A DNA stretch of 64,000 nt from the NCBI RefSeq assembly GCF_901709675.1, contig NC_051095.1, positions 18,690,956 through 18,754,955 on the forward strand, written 5' to 3'. The notes below the pieces were generated by a model. That model was not told the origin of the DNA. It did no database searches and saw nothing but the letters and a program-made list of their open reading frames with translations. Origin of the DNA: Syngnathus acus (lineage: Eukaryota > Chordata > Actinopteri > Syngnathiformes > Syngnathidae). This document shows positions 42,056-54,448 of the stretch, piece by piece (position 1 is the first letter of the stretch; every line of letters begins with the position of its first letter). The position numbers were made by a program, and so were the translations under genes.

Positions 42056-43057
42056 CACCTGAATGCACCGCAGCACCCCCACCCCCCATCCCCACGCCGG
42101 ACTTTGTGCTGACAAATGCAGATGATGATGGCCATAGCTGGGCTGCCTTTAATGCACCACAGAAGAAATCCAAATCCAATCTTGAATGTACCACAGCCTG
42201 TATTATGTGCTCGATTTCACCAGCAGGAAGTGTATTGCAGTGAAAGCCATGCATAGATTGCACTCAAATACACCAAAACCAAAAGACCACACTGTAGAAC
42301 AGGGGTCACCAACCTTTCTTAAACCGAGGGCTACTTCCTGGGTACTGATTAAGGCAAAAGGCTACCAGTTTGACACACACACTTCTGAAATAGCCAATTT
42401 GCTCAATTTAGCTTTAGCCATGTGTTATTATTAATTGTCATTTCCAGTTCACTTGTTAGTGTGATTTAAACAAGAATAGCAAAAATAAAATAAATAGATG
42501 CAGCTCACTGATAAGTGCCGCTATTTGAGCGGGCGACTCATGCGGTCCTCACGGGCACCGTGTTGGTGACCCCTGCTGTAGAAGGTACCTAAATGCACCA
42601 CAGCATATACCTGAATGCGCCACTGCAAGACCACATGAGGGACTGTGATAAAAATCCTCCAAGAGGTTCTGCATTAACACCCTGCTGGATTGCCACTCGG
42701 TGTGTCTCAAACAAATTTTAGTTGGACTGCACTTGAATGCACCACTGACTGTACTCTGCAATCGGTTGACCTGGATGCAACACAGTAAAAATCAAATCTG
42801 TGCTTGGTCTGAACTCAAATACACACAAATGACAATCCAATATCATTTGTACCTGAACGCACTGCAGACAAACATCATGGTATATCGCACCTGATTACGC
42901 CACAGTGATATTCTCACTTAGAGCTACACTGCACTTGATACATAGCAACATGGCCAAAATCATACAAGTACGCTGGACTGCACCTTTAAAAACTTCAAAC
43001 GACTGACCACCGTTCAAGTCCACGTCAAAGATGGACTGCACCTGAACATACCACTAG
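42056..43057. repeat. degenerate repeat of an ACCTGAATGCACCACAG-like unit
   Basis: Variants occur at 42056, 42148, 42181, 42587, 42609, 42730, 42769, 42851, 42889 and 43039, all on the plus strand, spaced roughly 20 to 130 bp apart outside the inserted MITE. The spacer sequences differ. Confidence 0.7.
42300..42575. mobile_element. hAT-type MITE (276 bp) with perfect 8-bp target duplication
   Basis: Ends CAGGGGTCACCAAC and GTTGGTGACCCCTG are exact complements over 14 bp. Flanking duplications CTGTAGAA lie at 42292-42299 and 42576-42583. It has inserted into the degenerate ACCTGAATGCACC repeat region. No coding capacity. Confidence 0.96.
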
Positions 43058-43271
43058 ATCTACAAAGACTGTGTATTCAGCATCCACTTGTTAACATCAG
43101 AATAATTAATATGATCAAGCATAGACGGGACCTTTTCTTTTTTTTCAACATATAAAAAGCAGTCTTGAATAATGTCACACGCGGACCTGAACAACCCTTT
43201 GGCCTTTCACTCCAATCTACACTTCAGATTCACTAATCCATTTGCTGGCATACATCACAGGAAAGGTGATA

Positions 43272-43273
<2 letters not shown>

Positions 43274-43336
<63 letters not shown>
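43274..43336. repeat. (GT)n microsatellite
   Basis: About thirty GT units. Confidence 0.98.
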
Positions 43337-43338
<2 letters not shown>

Positions 43339-44636
43339 CACGCGCGTGTGTGTGATCTGAGGGGTGTCTAATCCAGTCCCAGTGTGAAACTGTTGACATT
43401 TGTGGCCCCCTCCCCCTCCTTCATTATGTGACTGGGGCTGTTTTGCGCTGGATTAGCCACAAATCTCCCGTGCAGCGCATTCAGCATGCCACTAGTAGTT
43501 TAACTTCATTAATAATGGATGAAGAGATTGTAATCCAGGAGTAAGAGAGCAGAGAAGAAGACGGAGGGGCATCGTTTCTTTTTTTTGTACACTTTAAGTC
43601 AATCCTGTGCTATTGCTAACTACTAATATTATGTCATTAATAATAATTATAATAATTCATTTAATTTATATAGCGCTTTTCAATGACCCAAAGTTTGTTT
43701 CAACAATTATGATTGTTTCGGGTGGGAGTCAGGGGGAATAAAATGTGTGGCGTTTAAGTATCTTGTATTGATTGAATTTACTCAGGATTCTCATTGCAGA
43801 CTATTATAGGACACAAGCCGGCCTTACGACAGGATAAATAGGATCAAATATGTACATATTATACATATTTACTTGCTGTCTTTCCTCACCACCTTTTTTT
43901 TCTTTTGATTTCCACCAGCGGTGTCGAGATTTGTGCTCAGTCGATGTGACTACGTTAAGCCTTTTGGAAAATGTATGCAGTTTGGCTCAGGGACTACGCG
44001 TTGTAAAAAAAAAAAAAGTAGAAAAATGTAATTCACAAATAAACAACTTTCTTGTATTGATTTACAGCTAATAATTGATAATAGTTGTCGCAGACAAAGT
44101 GGCGCTGGAGATAATGTGTTGACTGTGGTTGTCTTATGAAAATATCACTTAGTCAGTAGGACTCCAAATTTTATATGAAATTGGTTCACGGAAGTTTTCA
44201 AAAATCATAATTGTCATAGAGTATAACATATACGAAAGGTTTAAAGAAAACTGGTTGGATAAAAGTCTAGCGACAAGGCGCAACTATCGACTTGACCATG
44301 GTGGTCTTGTCATGCAAATAACCCAAACTCAAAAGCCTTCTTGCCATTGTGTTGAAGGTTGAAAACCAGATACATTTATGAAATGTTGAACAGAGAGACG
44401 CTAGCAACAAAGAACGTTTATCAGTTTTACAGCGGCCATCTTGGGAATCTATAAGACTGGAAATCTAAAGGATTCTTCATTTTAAATAGGAGAATGGATT
44501 CCTGATGGATTTTAATATCAGTATATTTTTGGCCCTTTGGGGTGGGGGGCGGCTCACCTTTTTTTTTTCTCAATTTCAATCTCAAAGACCCATAGGCCAA
44601 AGTTGAACAGTAAATTGAGCATTTCGACTTTAAGTA

Positions 44637-45431
44637 CCGTAATTTTCGGACTATAAGTCGCGGTTTTTTTCATAGTTTGGGTGGGGGGGCGACTTATACT
44701 CAGGAGCGACTTATATATGTTTTTTTCACAAATTTTTACTTGATCATTAACACATCACTTACAAGTATAGTTGACCACTTCACATGTTATTTTTAGTATA
44801 GTTGATCACTTCACATGCTTTGATATCTTTATCTTGAACATATTCAAAACATGAAAAATAGACAGAAAAAATCAAATAAAGTAATTAACACTTTAAAGCG
44901 CCATATCCTCTGGACATGTCCTCTGTCACCAGGATGACAAAGGACGAGAAATTTGATCGATGGATTTAATGATTTGGAGTGACACAAATGGTATGATAAT
45001 ATTGTTGTTTATGTGATAGTTATTTAAAATATAGTTTATATATCGTTGTATGGGCCTGTGGAATAATTTGAACTGCGGCGCGGCACACGGCATTGTTGAC
45101 AAAGGACGATCGATGGATTTAATGAATTGGAGTGACACAGATGGTTTTATAAACGTGTTATTTATGTAATAGTTTTTTTTAAATAACTGAATGTTACGTC
45201 AGGCCCGTTCTCAGCTCCTCGTTTGTGTTTGTCACGTTAGCATACCGTATCGTTTAGCCTGTTGTTGCTCGTTCATGTCTGTTCTTGGTGTTGGATTTTG
45301 TCGAATAAATTGCCCCCCAAAATGCGACTTATACTCCGGAGCGACTTATATATGTTTTTTTTCACATTTTTGGGCATTTTATGGCTGGTGCGACTTATAC
45401 TCCGGTGCGACTTATAGTCCGAAAATTACGG
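44637..45431. mobile_element. TA-flanked DNA transposon, second copy of the CCGTA...CGGACTATAAG family
   Basis: Termini CCGTAATTTTCGGACTATAA and its exact complement at the right are flanked by TA (44635-44636 and 45432-45433). Near-terminal GCGACTTATA motifs repeat at both ends. An internal stretch at 44936-45026 is duplicated imperfectly at 45099-45181. No transposase remains. It is related to, but a different subfamily from, 18726-19623. Confidence 0.88.
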
Positions 45432-45433
45432 TA

Positions 45434-48400
45434 CGCCTTTTGGGCAAATTCTGTGATTTGATGAACTCAGACTTGGGGTCAAATGAGCTCCAATCGAACT
45501 GAGGTGTAATAGACATAAAACTCATTTTTAATGGTAAAACATGCGGCCCGTCATACTAAAAGAAAAAGAAAACAACCAAACGTAACAAGTTAATTCGCGC
45601 TCATGGCCATTCTAAAACTGAAAAAAAAGCCCAGTACCCGAATCTTGCCATTGGGTATATGTTTCTGTGATGTCTGCCTTTCACGCGAGGACAAAGTTTG
45701 ACTACAGAGTGACACCTGGACCCTGCTGCTGCTGTTGCCGGACGTCTGCGCAGCCTTGCGTGTCACTTTGGAGTGGCCGCCTCAGCCAAGGCCACATTCT
45801 CGCTGCTCTCTAATGTTTCAATTAACCGCGCCGCTGTCACGAACGCCGCTCGGCTAACAGGAAACACTTGGAAAGCCTTCTGCTTGTTGATTGACGTAAT
45901 TAGAATCACTAAAGATTTTTTTGTTCCCCCAGCCCTCCAAAAGTTCTCCAATCTTTTTGTATCATGAAACAGGAATGGAATCGTTTATAGTTTGGGGGGT
46001 TTGGAAGAGCAAGCAAGGGAGTGGGACTTGAAGCCCTTTTTCATAACGTGAGTGATAATGCCTAATGCGATGGATCATCATTGCTGGTCCCTGGTGGCGC
46101 GGATGACTTCATTTTGCATGTCTGGCGGGAAATATCAGCACGTTAGTCATGTGTTCAGTCGTCACCAAAATGGCACGTGCACAACTTTGATTATTTGCGC
46201 ATTCCACATTTGTGAGAATCACCTGTTGGCGACCGCGCTTGCATCTTGACACAATTATTGGGAATGAACAGCGTCTGCATTTTTTTCAATTTGTAGCTTT
46301 AACCATCAACAGGTCTTACAAGCCTGATGGTGGAGTTGGAATAATAATGGTGGAGTTGGAATAATAATGCCCAGCAGTACATTGAAACCACTTAACTTAT
46401 TGTCATTGTAATAGAATCTTTTAATAACTGCAGGCAAAGTTTTGACATTCTTAGCTATGTGTCATATGCAGGGATGATCCAATTTAGCGTCACCCATCTC
46501 GCTCGGAATGCTGCTCCTGATGGTAGCACATTTGGGCTAGTACGAGTTCAACAAACTAATAGGCAGAGCAATGGGATGCCAAACCAAAGTGGCCCACTTA
46601 ATGTGTATTTTTGCACAGTAGACATGTTGCTAAGTGAAACTGGCTTCCGGGGCTGATTTTGTATTTTTTTTCCTTGCATGAGTTTGTCTTTGAAGGAGCC
46701 CCAGAAACTGCCAAAATGATCCAAAAATGGCAGACTTCCTGTGTCTTTTCAGGCAAGGTTTCTTGAGACTTTTTTGTAGGTCTACTCATGATAGACAAGT
46801 ACACCAAATTTTATGTTGCTATGTTTAGTTTAGGCTCACACTATCAAAATCATGGCACCTTCCCATGCAGGATGCTGTAAATCATTTCTAATGCAGGCTT
46901 GAGCACTGCAGGTGCTGATTGATTGTATGTGCACCACTGACCAGCAAAACATAAATTGAGCAGTTCACAGTTTGGACGAGTGCAGATCCTCTCGTATGTT
47001 TAGGGCTTGCCCCTCGTGGACCGGCTAACCTCCTTCTACGCAGCTCAAGGCTTATAGAAGGCCCGATGTCGCTATGGTCGCACCGGAGGAGCAGTTGAAA
47101 TACCGGCAGGTCAGCAGGGGCCCATATTAACAGGACCAAGGCTTTGCCACCAATCCTACTCAACTTCTGAGGATTTTTAGGGGGGAAACAAATCGATCAA
47201 CTGCTGACTCCATAACTGGTTGACGACATCAGCCAGCAAAAACCTGGCACTTGGCACTTTGGAGCACAGATTCTTTTGATCGAAAGGTAAATTGCATCTA
47301 TTTTTGTGATGTTTTGTACAACTCAGACAAAAAAGTCTGGATAGTCATATTCTAATTGTGATAATTATTCTTTTCGGGACATATGATATTTTTCCAATCA
47401 TTTCACAAAATTAAGACTCACCATTTTTCCCCCCATGAAAAAGTAAACTTTTTAAATGAAATCCTTGTAGAAAAAATACAAAGATAGAATAAAAATAAAA
47501 AGATAGATTATATACTATATCATATAAGAATATACAGTGCATCGCATGATGAAGACTTTACATTGAATTTGGCTTATATAGAAAAATGTAAGGCCTTAAA
47601 ATACTGTTTCTAGATTGAGATGGTAGATGGATGGATGGACGGAAGTTTTTAGCCTGAAAAATAATTAATTCTCATACCTTAGCTTATAAACTCAAGTCAT
47701 TTTCAGGAAGTTTTTCTTTGAAACCCCCCACCCTCTGACTTCTCAGAAATCTATTTGTCCAAAAATGCTACTTCATTTGGATAATAATCAGAACCAAAAA
47801 GGATAGCATATAACACATGTAACCTAATTTTTATTCAGAAATATGATTAAAAATTCAACTTTCCCTCAATATTGTATATTTTGTTTTTAGTGTGACCCTC
47901 AAAACGAATTAGTCCTTTATCCAGCTCGACTGCAATGACAATTCAGAAGCAAACGTCTGCTCCCTCACCACAAAAAAAGTGAAAATTTGGAGTGCGACCA
48001 CTTGCTCTTTTTCTCTTGACACCCAATTACGTGATGTCAGTTCAATTACCTTGGCACACAAAGCAGAGATCTTCTCTCTTTTTTTTCAACCGCAGCAGCC
48101 AAATCAAAGGATTAGCTGGAATCAGGATTCAGACGCCTCATCTCCAGTTCAATAACGTCCACTGGTGCACGACACTAGGAAGAAAAAAACAAAACAAAAA
48201 AAAAGCTGCCTTTTGTCTTCTCAGCGAGTGCAAGGTACGTGGCTTTGTTAAAAATGTCAACGAGGGTGCTCATCAGCATCACTCCAGCCTGTCAAAAGGT
48301 TTCAAACACACATTTGCATTACTCTTTTTTGTTTTTGCAATGTGCCTTTTGCAATTGGCGACCACAACGGCACAGTAGAGGCCAGACCACGATTAACTAT

Positions 48401-49889
48401 TACCGCTTAAGGTCACTGATAAGGCTTGTATGTCTCACAGTTGTCACTCTTGGAGTGCGGTAGAGACTTTGCATCTCCTTTAAGGGGCACCCAGCCACTC
48501 TGTTCTGCCCCAGAAATAATGACCCCAAAAATGCAGAAAGCTAAGACAACAGCTATGTGGCTGCTCCCAGCTGGACTCTTGGAAGTGCTGGGTGCCACTT
48601 ATGTATGTTCATGACATGTTCGTCTTTGGACTCCTGCAAATGTCCTGAAAATTGTCGTAAATGAAAACAATCAAATGAAAAACAATAAGTAACAGGGCAA
48701 ACTAGTCGTTTGAACGCCGTTTGTAAAAAGCTGACAAAAGCTTTGGAAACCGAGGACTCCCTGTTTTAGATAATCGATATGGACCAATACGTCATAGCAG
48801 ATTTGTTCTATTTACTCAACCTACACCAAAGTTGACACACAGATGTTTGGAAGGGAAACAGGATGCCTAATAAATCTTGGGCATGACGTTTTGAATTAGT
48901 TGAGTCTTAGCCCCTGATGCCGTATTAAACCCCGTCTTTTCCACTCCACTGCTTTCGATAACAACGCATTAGAGCACCTCGATGATAAACTCGCACACAC
49001 CGCACCTCCACCCCCAATCCAATGGCACCGTTTCTCATCACAGCCAGTGAGAAGCCAGCGGTGGCCATTCATAATAAATGAACGGACGGATTTCCTATTT
49101 GCGCTGTGACCGTATTGCAGGAACGAAAAATTAACAAGACTGTGCCGTTCATAACACGACAGATGAACAATCAGAACTGCATCGTAGTGTTGCATTTGCA
49201 GCCATGTGGGGTTCATTAGAACTTTGCCCAGCAATGAAACACATTTGACAATTTTGAGGAAATGTTATCACATCTTCTTCCTGCAACTCCAGTCAAACCA
49301 GATAACGAGTTAATGAAAGGTAGGGCACATTCATACTCTGTACTTAAGTCAAAGGACAGATCCAGTACTTGTGTAAAAGAAAATTAAGAGAAAGCCTGGT
49401 CAAATTACAAATACTGATTTAACTCGTGCAAATATGAAAAAGTACAAGTATTTTTACTTGGTTGCTTCCCACCACTGATGATTTAACAGTAAGGGTGTAA
49501 GGTTTTACAGGGTATCAGCATCCTGCTCTGGTTTAGCTAAGATTAAGTGTGTGGTTTGGGTTTACGGCTAGTCGGCCTCATCACGGTGGCGATGACAGTG
49601 GAGCGTAAAGGGCGGCGGTGGTGGCAGTTGTTGTACTTCTAAAACCGTCTTTGCTTCGACTTTGAAGTGTCAAACCCGCACTGGGAAACCCGACACGCCG
49701 ACTCTGGTGGCTCTGAGTCCTCTGTTTTGTTGACTCTGTCCACTTGCCGTCGTCATGTACTGGCTGGACCTTGTTCTTTTTGTGACAGGAGGCCGTCTTA
49801 AACATCATTAATCCTCAATTTGGGTCCTTATTTATTTTTTCATGTCGAATTTTGCTTCTTGAGACTTGCTAAGTGGAAGTATTCAGGGG
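45434..49889. other. gene desert, no gene recognised
   Basis: Noncoding, mostly unique-looking. The 45770-45930 block combines CpGs, ATTAAC and GTAATTAG motifs without repeats and might be a regulatory element. A 20-bp tandem duplication lies at 46327-46366. Confidence 0.45.
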
Positions 49890-50075
49890 CAGAGATGGGA
49901 CCAAGTCACACATGTGCAAGTCTCAAGTAAGTCTCAAGTCTTAACCTTCAAGTCTCCAGTAAGTCCCAAGTCATTTTTTTCTTGGGCAAGTCAAGTCAAG
50001 TCAAGTCCTTAAATAGGTCAAGTCAAGTCCAAGTCAAGTCCTTAAATAGGTCAAGTCAAGTCCAAGTCAAGTTAA
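49890..50075. repeat. CAAGTC-rich tandem end of a hAT-family element
   Basis: Starts with a hAT-like terminus, CAGAGATGGGACCAAGTCAC. It then consists of many CAAGTC/AAGTCAAGTC units, including a 33-bp unit (CCTTAAATAGGTCAAGTC...) repeated twice. It probably belongs to the same element as the BED-finger exon at 50194-50360. Confidence 0.65.
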
Positions 50076-50193
50076 CTGTAGTTTTTATTTATTAACTTGC
50101 TCCATATTAAATCATATTTACTTAATTCAGTTTCATCATCATATTCATTGCATTAAAGCTATGTATGCACACTTATTTAGATAAATGAAAAGC

Positions 50194-50360
50194 ACTTACT
50201 TGGCAGAATGGCTCTTCAAATGACGGACAAAGTTTGAAGTTGTCTGGCTGTCCAAAATGTTTTTGCTGCATATCTCGCACTGTGCTGTCCGTCTTTTGCC
50301 GTCATAAAAGTAATTGCGATAGCCGAAGGTGATGACTCGCGGTACCGCTCCCGCTGACAT
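50194..50360 (-). pseudogene. BED zinc-finger exon of a hAT transposase
   Basis: Minus-strand frame from the ATG at 50360: [20 protein letters not shown], then a finger with AQCEICSKN and FVRHLKSHS, giving the C-x2-C and H-x4-H ligands of BED fingers that bind transposon ends. The frame stops just after SAK, but a GTAAGT splice donor overlaps that point, so this looks like a first coding exon. The catalytic part should follow at lower coordinates, yet only CAAGTC repeats and AT-rich sequence remain before the element's end, so the transposase is incomplete. Confidence 0.7.
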
Positions 50361-50501
50361 GTTTGCGCATGTCTGATATAAAGGGGCGTGACTCTCCAAT
50401 AAACACGTTCGGTAGGTAGAGAGGGCACGACTGATTGATTGACAGGGTAGTGATCCAATCATGACAACGCCATTCTCAGCCTGCGCTCCTACCGTGTTAT
50501 C

Positions 50502-50593
50502 ATCCATCCATCCATCCATCCATCCATCCATCCATCCATCCATCCATCCATCCATCCATCCATCCATCCATCCATCCATCCATCCATCCATTT
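50502..50593. repeat. (ATCC)n tetranucleotide microsatellite
   Basis: About twenty-two perfect units. It is the variable end of the adjoining dispersed repeat. Confidence 0.98.
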
Positions 50594-50594
50594 T

Positions 50595-50935
50595 CTGTAC
50601 CTCTTTGTCCCCACAGGGGTCGCGGGCGTGCTGGAGCCTGTCCCAGCCGTCACCGGGCAGTAGGCGGGGGACACCCTGAACTGGTTGCCAGCCAATCGCA
50701 GGGCACACAGAGACGAACAACCATTCGCACTCGCACCTAGGGACAATTTGGAGTACTCAATCAACCTACCAAGCATGTTTTTGGGATGTGGGAGGAAACC
50801 GGAGTGCCTGGAGAAAACCCACGCGGACACGGGGAGAACATGCAAACTCCACACAAGGAGGGCCAGAGGTGGAATGGAACCCGCACCCTCCTAACTGTGA
50901 GGTGGACGTGCTACCCAGTGCATCACCGAGCCGCC
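50595..50935. repeat. dispersed teleost repeat, about 340 bp
   Basis: Contains the well-known fish segments GGGTCGCGGGCGTGCTGGAG, CAGCCAATCGCAGGGCACA, GGGATGTGGGAGGAAACCGG and AACATGCAAACTCCACAC, ending GCCGCCC. This family is scattered widely in fish genomes and is usually associated with LINE tails. I am unsure of its class. Fragments also appear at 36220-36310 and 61350-61386. Confidence 0.8.
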
Positions 50936-50992
50936 CTATATACGTATATGTATGTATATGTGTGTTTGTGTGTGTACGTATATATATGTACG

Positions 50993-50995
<3 letters not shown>

Positions 50996-51079
<84 letters not shown>
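50996..51079. repeat. (CA)n microsatellite
   Basis: About forty-two CA units directly after an alternating TA/TG stretch. Confidence 0.98.
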
Positions 51080-51081
<2 letters not shown>

Positions 51082-51994
51082 TGTATGTATTATTATGTAA
51101 TTATATAAATATTTATATAAATATTGACGTCTTTCCAGTGGTAAGCGGACACCGAGCTGTTGGTCGGCTCCTCCACCGACTGGCAAGCAGCTATAGAGTG
51201 AGGCCGCTAGTGACGATTGATCCGAGTATGATTGATAGCTACAGCTGATTCGCCGGCTCTGTTTTCAATTGTGCTAGATCTGGCACTTCTCACCTTGTAA
51301 AAGTGCTTAAAGGGGAGCTCGGGGATGAATGAGGCTGAAGGGCTGCAAGATGACGAGGGATTGCGGCGCTCGGCGAGTCCGACTTGAATACATGACAGAC
51401 ATTTACTTATTGCACTGGTGTTTTAGACACAAAAGAGAACAGGAAGACTGCAAGTACGACCTCCACCAAGGTTTAAGATGCATATCCTAAGCAATCAGTA
51501 AGGCTACTCTTTAAGAGCTAAAGGGCTTAGATAAGGTTACTTTTCAAAATGCAGTAAGCACAGTGAAAAGGTAATTTTTTTTCAAGATAGTAAGTCACAT
51601 TTTCCAAGAGAATTGTTGCAAAGAAATTATTTTTAAAGATAAGTTTTTTGGGAGATGAAGAAAAGTGAAAAATGTCCTAATAACTTTATTAAATTAAATT
51701 AATTTAAATTATTAGGCAAATTGTATTTTTGCGGATTCATTTTGGTTTTGAACAAATACTGTGCTCTTGGTCAACCAAAATGTTAACAAACCTTAAAACG
51801 CAATATTCAAGAGAGTAAAAGTGAGAGTTTGATTTTCTTTGGAAAATTTCTGTGTGCACAATTATTAGCATGCAGAATTATTGTGCCACAAAAGTAAAAT
51901 TTTAAATGTTCACATCTCACTTGTTTATTTTCATTTTAAAGTGAGAATAATAAACAAACAACTCAAAATGAACAAATAAACATTTTTTGAAAAA

Positions 51995-53300
51995 TCAGTG
52001 ACCAATATAGCCATCTTTCTTTTTAATAACAGTTATAAGACTTCCATCCATGGAGTCTGTCAGCTTGTTGATTTGTTGACGATTGACTTTTTGTGCAGCA
52101 ACAACAACAGCCTCACAGACATTGTTCACAGAGGTGTATTGTTTTCCTTCAGCGTAAATTGCTATTTAGGAAAGGCCCACAAGTTCTCAATTGAATTTAG
52201 ATCAGGTGAAGAAGGGGGCCATATTATTATTCTATCATCTTTTAGGTGCTACCAAGTGGAGAATTATGATGCATGGAATATTTTCCTGCACAAAAATCAT
52301 AGTCTTCTTGAAAGATGCAAACCTTTTACTGTACCACAGCTTGAGGAAAGCGTCTTCTAAAAACTGGCAGTTGGTTAATTTGCATTCATTTTAATTTTAA
52401 AGTTAATTTTAAGTCCACGAGAATGTCAAACCAGCTCATCTTAAATAATACCAGCCCATACCAGTAGCCCGCCTCCACCTTGCTGTCGTCTGATTTGAAG
52501 TGGAGCTCTGTGGCCGTTACTGATCTAGCCACAGGTTCAGCTGGTCCGTCAAGAGTCACTCAACTCATCAGTCCATAAGATCTTTTTAAAATCTGTCTAC
52601 TGATATTTCCTGACCCAGTCTTGACGTTTCAACATGTATGTCTTGTTCAGTCGCGGTCAGATGTCATCCTACTGTGTCTTGGCCTTGTCTCTGCGCACTA
52701 AACACCTGGTACTTCTGGGCACTCCAGGTAGAATGACGTGCCGGAATATGGTAGCACTGAAGGATAATGGGCTCTTGGTTGCTTTGTTTGAGTGTTCTCA
52801 AATCTTTGGCAGTTAATTTGCATGTTTTTTTTCCTTAACACGTTTCTTGCAACATTGTTGACTATTTGCAATGAAACGTTTGATGGTTCTGTGGTCACGC
52901 GCCAATATCTTAGCACAGTGGTTCTTAACCTTGTTGGAGGTACCGAACCCCACCATTCGGCAAACCCTTCTTTAGTAAAAATATATATATATTTTTTTCA
53001 AATTCAAATTCATTTTTTACTGGTGCACAAAATGAGCCGTGCATGAACATCACCTTGCTCAAAGAACAAAACCAACACAATGCATGAACTCACAACAAAT
53101 TGCATACCAGGAAATCAGTGTGACTTCTGCACGACATACAGGTGTGTCCGGACCTCCGCATTGGAGGCTCTGCCAAACCCCTGAGACCGACCCACCGAAC
53201 CTCTAGGGTTCAATCGAACCCAGGTTAAGAACCACTGTCTTAGCAATTTCAAGAGCGATGCATCCCTCTGAAAGAATTTTTTACAAATTTTGAGTTTTCA
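51995..53300 (-). pseudogene. Tc1-type transposase pseudogene
   Basis: A DDE-superfamily transposase broken by many stops and frameshifts and by a MITE insertion. The N-terminal helix-turn-helix portion (EIAKILARDHRTIKRFI) lies at about 53260-52860, split by the MITE. The mid catalytic part WTDE appears near 52560. The C-terminal part lies at 52330-51995. The element belonged to the fish Tc1 group with GYIGH at its C-terminus. Confidence 0.88.
52916..53237. mobile_element. hAT-type MITE (322 bp) inside the Tc1 transposase
   Basis: Ends CAGTGGTTCTTAACCTTG and GGTTAAGAACCACTG are inverted repeats. The 8-bp duplication TCTTAGCA occurs at 52908-52915 and 53238-53245. The duplicated bases are part of the transposase frame, so the MITE arrived after the Tc1 element. 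Confidence 0.96.
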
Positions 53301-53312
53301 GAGTCACTTATA

Positions 53313-53658
53313 TGTCATAGAAGTAATGGGGCTGGGCAACCAAATGCAGCTTGGACCAGGGGTTATCGGAGCACTCAAAAGACAGACTATAAGAAGCACG
53401 ACTAGGGACGAGAATAACTGAACAAAAAGACAAGATAAAGACAGGACCGCCGACGACAGACGAGACGAGAGCCGAGAACAATCCGACGGGTGTGACACGC
53501 AGACAGGACTTATATACGCGACAGGTAACGAGAGGCAGGTGACTGTGATTTGTACGTAGATTGAGAGTAGACACAGGAAGGGAGGGGCGAGCACACAGAC
53601 ACTGACAGAACTAATGACAACCTAAACATAATGGACTGACCCGGGGCGAGTCGTGACA
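53313..53658 (-). mobile_element. solo LTR of a Gypsy-like retrotransposon (346 bp)
   Basis: On the minus strand it begins TGTCACGACTCGCCCCGGG, contains a TATA box (GTATATAAGTCC near 53512), and ends TTCTATGACA, giving TG...CA termini. Flanks TTATA and TTAAA could be a diverged 5-bp target duplication. No internal retroelement sequence or second LTR is present, so it is a recombined solo LTR. Confidence 0.72.
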
Positions 53659-54448
53659 TTAAATCTCTTTTTTTTTGCCTTATTTTGCCTGAGGAAAACA
53701 AACTTTCTAATAATTATGCACATTGTGAAGTAGTGTGTTGATCTCTGAGGCCACACCATCCCTCACAACACAAATACACATCACTTGATATGCTTGTATT
53801 GCGTAAGCATTCGAGCTTATACAGTGTGGAGTTGGAAAATATCCATAAAAATGATCATACACAAATCTATGCACTTGCATAATAATTCTGCACACAGTGT
53901 ACTTTCAAGATGTTTCATTGTATTTTCAAGAAAAACAAACCAAAAAAGTAGGCAAAAAAGTTGCAGTCCTATAAATGATACTATGACAAACCTCCACCAA
54001 GACTTCCATTTTTCACAAATGAATAAAGCTAAGTCTACCATTTAATTTGCTTAGGGGGTAACTTTTCAAAATATAATAAAAGCACTTTAAGTGATTATCT
54101 GATGAGGTTTGACAGAGATGTAAATTTCTGAATATGTTCAACGTGTTTTTCCGTGTTTCACATTTCAATTGCCAAACGCTCAATCACATCCAGATGAATC
54201 ACAGCTTGACATCTCCATCTTTTCACCCTGCATACGCCCATCAAATCCATTTTCACACATTATAAAACATGTCTTGGAAAAATAGGTTTCTATGACATAA
54301 TTCATCTGCAGAGTCAAATCATAATGTTAACAGAATGAAGAACAGTTCTATCCATCATTAAGAAGACAGAGTATTTTTTAAACAGTTCCCGTGTCCTAAT
54401 CAAATGTTTTTTGATCATCTTTGTTACAATGCCTTACGCATCTAACAC

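Larger units (their letters stand above)
51846..53901 (-). mobile_element. Tc1-like transposon, decayed, with two later insertions
   Basis: Terminal inverted repeats: right CTGCACACAGTG followed by TA (53900-53901); left CTGTGTGCACAATTATTA at 51850-51867. Minus-strand transposase fragments are recognisable throughout: LSEGCIALEIAKILARDHRT, LPGVPRSTRC, KRQDWVRKY, ISNGHRAPL, FKKTMIFVQEN, EGKQYTSVNNVCEAVVVAAQ, KLTDSMDGSLITVI and KKDGYIGH, ending in a stop at 51995-51997. It is interrupted by a hAT MITE (52916-53237) and a solo LTR (53313-53658). Confidence 0.88.

Noticed and set aside
50461-50854. Frames with Met-Asp-Gly-Trp or Ile-His-Pro-Ser repeats
   Set aside because: They arise from the (ATCC)n microsatellite and the dispersed repeat beside it.
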